A DNA stretch of 7,979 nt from an uncultured Prevotella sp. (GTDB lineage: Bacteria > Bacteroidota > Bacteroidia > Bacteroidales > Bacteroidaceae). The stretch covers positions 1 through 7,979 of the forward strand of contig CALGRN010000207.1 in assembly GCA_937880835.1 (NCBI GenBank). Direction: 5' to 3'. Positions 6,201 to 7,979 of the stretch are shown here, in pieces. The position numbers were made by a program, and so were the translations under genes. Every line of letters starts with the position of its first letter. The stretch's first letter is position 1. Under the pieces are notes generated by a model. It was not told the origin of the DNA. It was given only the letters and a program-made list of their open reading frames with translations, and searched no databases.

Positions 6201-6947
6201 TTACATATTCATTCCGCCGTCAACTTGTATCACTTGTCCGCTGATATAGCTTGACATGTCAGACGCCAAGAAAGTTGCGACATTTGCTATGTCTTCAACC
6301 ATTCCACCGCGACGCAGCGGTATCTTGCTTATCCACTCTTTACGAATATCATCGGTAAGAGCCTGTGTCATTGCAGTATCAATAAAGCCCGGAGCTATCG
6401 CATTGGCGCGTATTCCTTTCGGTCCCATCTCCTGCCCTACACTCTTTGCAAGCGCGATAAGTCCTGCCTTTGAAGCAGCGTAGTTGGCTTGTCCTGCATT
6501 TCCATGCACACCCACCACAGATGCCATGTTTATAATAGAACCTCCACGCTGACGCATCATTACAGGAATACAAGCATGTATAAAATTGAAAGCACTTTTA
6601 AGATTAACTGCCATTACAGCATCCCATTGCGCCTCAGTCATGCGAAGCATAAGTCCGTCTTTTGTTATACCGGCATTATTTACAAGTATATCTATTGCTC
6701 CAAAATCCTCTTTTATCTGTTTCACGACCTCTTCTGTCTGTGTAAAATCAGCTGCATTGCTTGCATATCCTTTTGCTTTCACGCCATAAGCAATAATCTC
6801 TTTTTCAGTTTCCTTACCGTTCTCGTCTATTACGAGGTCTGTGAATGCAACATTTGCTCCTTCTTCTGCAAATTTCAAAGCAATAGCTTTGCCAATACCA
6901 CGTGCCGCTCCGGTAACGATAGCGGTCTTACCAGTTAATAATCCCAT
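6201..6947 (-). CDS. fabG: 3-oxoacyl-[acyl-carrier-protein] reductase (FabG, SDR family)
   Basis: FabG reduces 3-oxoacyl-ACP to 3-hydroxyacyl-ACP with NADPH, the first reduction of each fatty acid elongation cycle, in the cytoplasm. Counting from the chosen start, the Rossmann nucleotide motif is TGAARGIG (12-19), NNAG is at 90-93, and the catalytic tetrad is Asn115 (VNLKS), Ser143 (NMASVVG), Tyr156 and Lys160 (YAASK). PGFIDTAMT (187-194) and the C-terminal SGQVIQVDGGMNM complete a classical 248-residue FabG. The open frame reaches back to a TTG at 6998, but the 17 extra residues are not family-like. ATG at 6947-6945 begins MGLLTGKTAIVTGA, the expected N terminus, so I chose it. It has no Shine-Dalgarno site. 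It lies 124 bases downstream of tetR on the same strand and is probably co-transcribed or controlled with it. Other SDR reductases look similar, but length and motifs favour FabG. Confidence 0.95.
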   Translation of the reverse strand: MGLLTGKTAIVTGAARGIGKAIALKFAEEGANVAFTDLVIDENGKETEKEIIAYGVKAKGYASNAADFTQTEEVVKQIKEDFGAIDILVNNAGITKDGLMLRMTEAQWDAVMAVNLKSAFNFIHACIPVMMRQRGGSIINMASVVGVHGNAGQANYAASKAGLIALAKSVGQEMGPKGIRANAIAPGFIDTAMTQALTDDIRKEWISKIPLRRGGMVEDIANVATFLASDMSSYISGQVIQVDGGMNM

Positions 6948-7071
6948 ATTAATACTATTTTTAAGTTTAAATATTGTGTCTGACAAATTAATAGACAATT
7001 CCTCATCTATTTTATTTGTTCTATATTATAATTGTTGTCTTAAATATCTGCAAATCCTTTTATTTATAAAA
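6948..7071 (-). promoter_or_regulatory. tetR-fabG spacer / fabG leader
   Basis: This 124-base AT-rich gap holds no gene. On the minus strand I see a TTTG near 7054 but no TAnnTTTG at the right distance, and a loose dyad TTGTGTCTGACAA at 6974-6986. A separate fabG promoter is possible but not demonstrated, and no TTTGCACA box like those before tetR occurs here. Confidence 0.3.
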
Positions 7072-7662
7072 TCAATGTCTGTTCTTTCCCAATGCACCAT
7101 AAACGACTTTCGTAACCAACGGACGACTTGTTTCCTCTGTCAATCCGTGTCCAAGTCGTCCGTATATATAAGGAACTTCAAGCCCTTTTATACAATAATG
7201 TGTTATATCTGCAACCAAATCGACATCTTCTATATCGAATTCTCCTTCGGCTTTCCCATCAGCATATACTTTTCTGAACAACTCAATTTCGTCTTCATCA
7301 AAGTTTTTACGCACTTTCTCCACCGTCCATATATTACGGAAGAACTCTGCACGCAGGTTACCATTCCTTACAACGGTCTCCTTTATCATGCTGAGATGGG
7401 TATATATAAGTTCTATTATTTTATCATGAGGACGGGTTTTCTTGGCAGCCACCTCATCAAGCTTGTCAGACAGACGTTCTAATTCCGATTCTATAACAGC
7501 ATAGTAAATATCTTCTTTGCTCTTAAAATAAGTGTAAAGGGTACGTCTGCCTTTCTCAGAAGCTAACGCAATATCATTCATAGTGGTATTTTCAACACCT
7601 TTTTTTGCAAATAGCTGTCTTGCCACATCTACTAATTTCTGACGGGTTTTAGATATTGACAT
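7072..7662 (-). CDS. TetR/AcrR-family transcriptional regulator
   Basis: This 196-residue protein has the standard TetR design. The N-terminal DNA-binding domain covers about residues 5-55 with TRQKLVDVARQLFAKKGVENT, then the helix-turn-helix TTMNDIALASEKGRRTLYTY at 26-45 and FKSKEDIYYAVI. A helical ligand-binding and dimerisation half with no recognisable ligand signature follows. The open frame extends back to 7761, but the first 33 residues are not TetR-like. ATG 7662-7660 gives the family's usual start and has a strong AAGGAGG at 7678-7672, nine bases upstream, so I chose it. A promoter and three TTTGCACA boxes lie just upstream, which suggests self-repression. fabG follows on the same strand, so control of fatty acid synthesis or membrane stress is a reasonable inference, but the effector is unknown. 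It ends at TGA 7074-7072. Confidence 0.92.
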   Translation of the reverse strand: MSISKTRQKLVDVARQLFAKKGVENTTMNDIALASEKGRRTLYTYFKSKEDIYYAVIESELERLSDKLDEVAAKKTRPHDKIIELIYTHLSMIKETVVRNGNLRAEFFRNIWTVEKVRKNFDEDEIELFRKVYADGKAEGEFDIEDVDLVADITHYCIKGLEVPYIYGRLGHGLTEETSRPLVTKVVYGALGKNRH

Positions 7663-7671
7663 TATATTATT

Positions 7672-7678
7672 CCTCCTT
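7672..7678 (-). promoter_or_regulatory. Strong Shine-Dalgarno site of tetR
   Basis: The minus strand reads AAGGAGG, nine bases before the ATG at 7662. It fixes the start against the longer frame. It is unusual here because rpsA, fabG and the pseudouridine synthase have none and Bacteroidota rarely use such sites. Confidence 0.8.
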
Positions 7679-7686
7679 TTATATGA

Positions 7687-7742
7687 TTTGCACAATGCGT
7701 TAACTATGTGCAAAAATATATTTTTTATTTGAGTTGTGCAAA
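7687..7742 (-). promoter_or_regulatory. Probable TetR operator: three TTTGCACA boxes
   Basis: On the minus strand TTTGCACA occurs at 7742-7735 and 7714-7707, 28 bases apart, and its inverse TGTGCAAA at 7694-7687. The last two form a dyad of 8-bp arms with 12 bases between. The first box contains the promoter's TTTG (-33) element and the second contains the last TTTG of the -7 element, so a protein bound here would block RNA polymerase. The adjacent TetR is the natural candidate, inferred from position. Confidence 0.65.
7711..7742 (-). promoter_or_regulatory. Bacteroidota-type promoter of tetR
   Basis: On the minus strand TTTG (7742-7739), 20 bases, then TATTTTTG (7718-7711) fit TTTG, about 19-21 bases, TAnnTTTG. 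Transcription would start near 7704, leaving a leader of about 40 bases that contains the inverted box at 7694-7687 and the Shine-Dalgarno site. Confidence 0.65.
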
Positions 7743-7912
7743 TTATTTCATATAAAATCACACATTTTCATCATCAGAATATTACTTCTAAAAAATATTA
7801 AAACAAATATTCTTCTAAAATGATAAAACATTTGTTCTGTAAGTAATATAACTCTTTTAATAATTAAATAGTGTTGAAAGAATATCTTATATAATACTGT
7901 TTTATAAATAAC
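7743..7912. other. AT-rich intergenic DNA with loose inverted repeats
   Basis: No gene is visible. Weak inverted pairs occur: AGAATATT (7776-7783) with AATATTCT (7806-7813), and ATATTACTT (7779-7787) with AAGTAATAT (7841-7849). In DNA this AT-rich such pairs are common, and I assign no function. Confidence 0.35.
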
Positions 7913-7945
7913 AAGTGCACACAGATTTACAACCTGCGTGCACTT
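7913..7945 (-). terminator. Hairpin near right edge, probable terminator
   Basis: The arms 7913-7924 and 7934-7945 (AAGTGCACACAG / CTGCGTGCACTT) pair over 12 positions with one A-C mismatch and a 9-base loop. On the minus strand the hairpin is followed by TGTTATTTATAAAAC, moderately U-rich. It lies 15 bases past a possible minus-strand stop codon at 7963-7961, as expected for the terminator of a gene entering from the right. Confidence 0.5.
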
Positions 7946-7960
7946 ATATTATCAAATATA

Positions 7961-7979
7961 TTAAAAACGTAATACAGAA
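7961..7979 (-). CDS. Possible last codons of a minus-strand gene (ends SVLRF)
   Basis: On the minus strand, codons TCT GTA TTA CGT TTT TAA read SVLRF and stop. A C-terminal Phe after alternating hydrophobic residues is common in outer-membrane beta-barrel proteins, and a hairpin follows at once. Only five codons are inside the window, so this is a hint and not an identification. Confidence 0.25.

Noticed and set aside
6948..6998. Seventeen-residue N-terminal extension of fabG from a TTG start
   Set aside because: The extra residues are not FabG-like, TTG is a poor start, and MGLLTGKTAIVTGA at 6947 is the expected N terminus.
6841..7482. 213-codon plus-strand open frame across the fabG/tetR region
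   Set aside because: It is antisense to the well-supported fabG and tetR genes and spans their gap. It has no family features.
7663..7761. Thirty-three-residue N-terminal extension of the TetR regulator
   Set aside because: It would run through the promoter and operator boxes and past a strong Shine-Dalgarno site placed for the ATG at 7662.

Overview
The window looks like chromosomal DNA of a Bacteroidota bacterium, most likely Prevotella or a close relative. The evidence is AT-rich sequence, two promoters of the Bacteroidota type (TTG or TTTG, about 19 bases, then TAnnTTTG), little use of Shine-Dalgarno sites, and protein sequences typical of Prevotellaceae (a TamB-like protein and a six-repeat ribosomal protein S1). 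The genus is inferred from protein character, not from a search.

Layout: (1) Positions 1-427, minus strand: the 3' part of an unidentified polytopic membrane protein that runs off the left edge. (2) Positions 403-3044, plus strand: the C-terminal part of a TamB/DUF490 (AsmA-like) envelope protein with three lesions. The N-terminal half is missing at a junction near 385-427, an in-frame TAG lies at 1522-1524, and a frame change lies at an AAAAAAC run at 2484-2490. (3) Positions 3045-3181: a clear promoter and AT-rich leader for rpsA. (4) Positions 3182-4957: intact rpsA (30S protein S1), followed by a 22-bp perfect hairpin that should terminate in both directions. (5) Positions 5023-5369: about 350 bases with no gene I can support. 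(6) Positions 5370-7662, minus strand: tetR, fabG and an RluA-type pseudouridine synthase, transcribed right to left. A hairpin terminator follows fabG. A promoter overlapped by three TTTGCACA boxes precedes tetR. (7) Positions 7663-7979: AT-rich intergenic DNA ending in a hairpin and possibly the last codons of another minus-strand gene.

How the genes fit together: rpsA and the pseudouridine synthase serve translation, fabG serves fatty acid elongation, and the TetR protein probably represses itself and perhaps fabG. TamB homologues help move lipids or outer-membrane proteins across the periplasm, so the damaged tamB copy would be an envelope gene in decay, unless the lesions are assembly errors or the frame change is programmed.

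I see no CRISPR array, tRNA, rRNA, complete insertion sequence or defence system. The points most worth checking are the stacked tamB lesions with the canonical slippery heptamer, the junction with the membrane-protein fragment, and the tetR operator.
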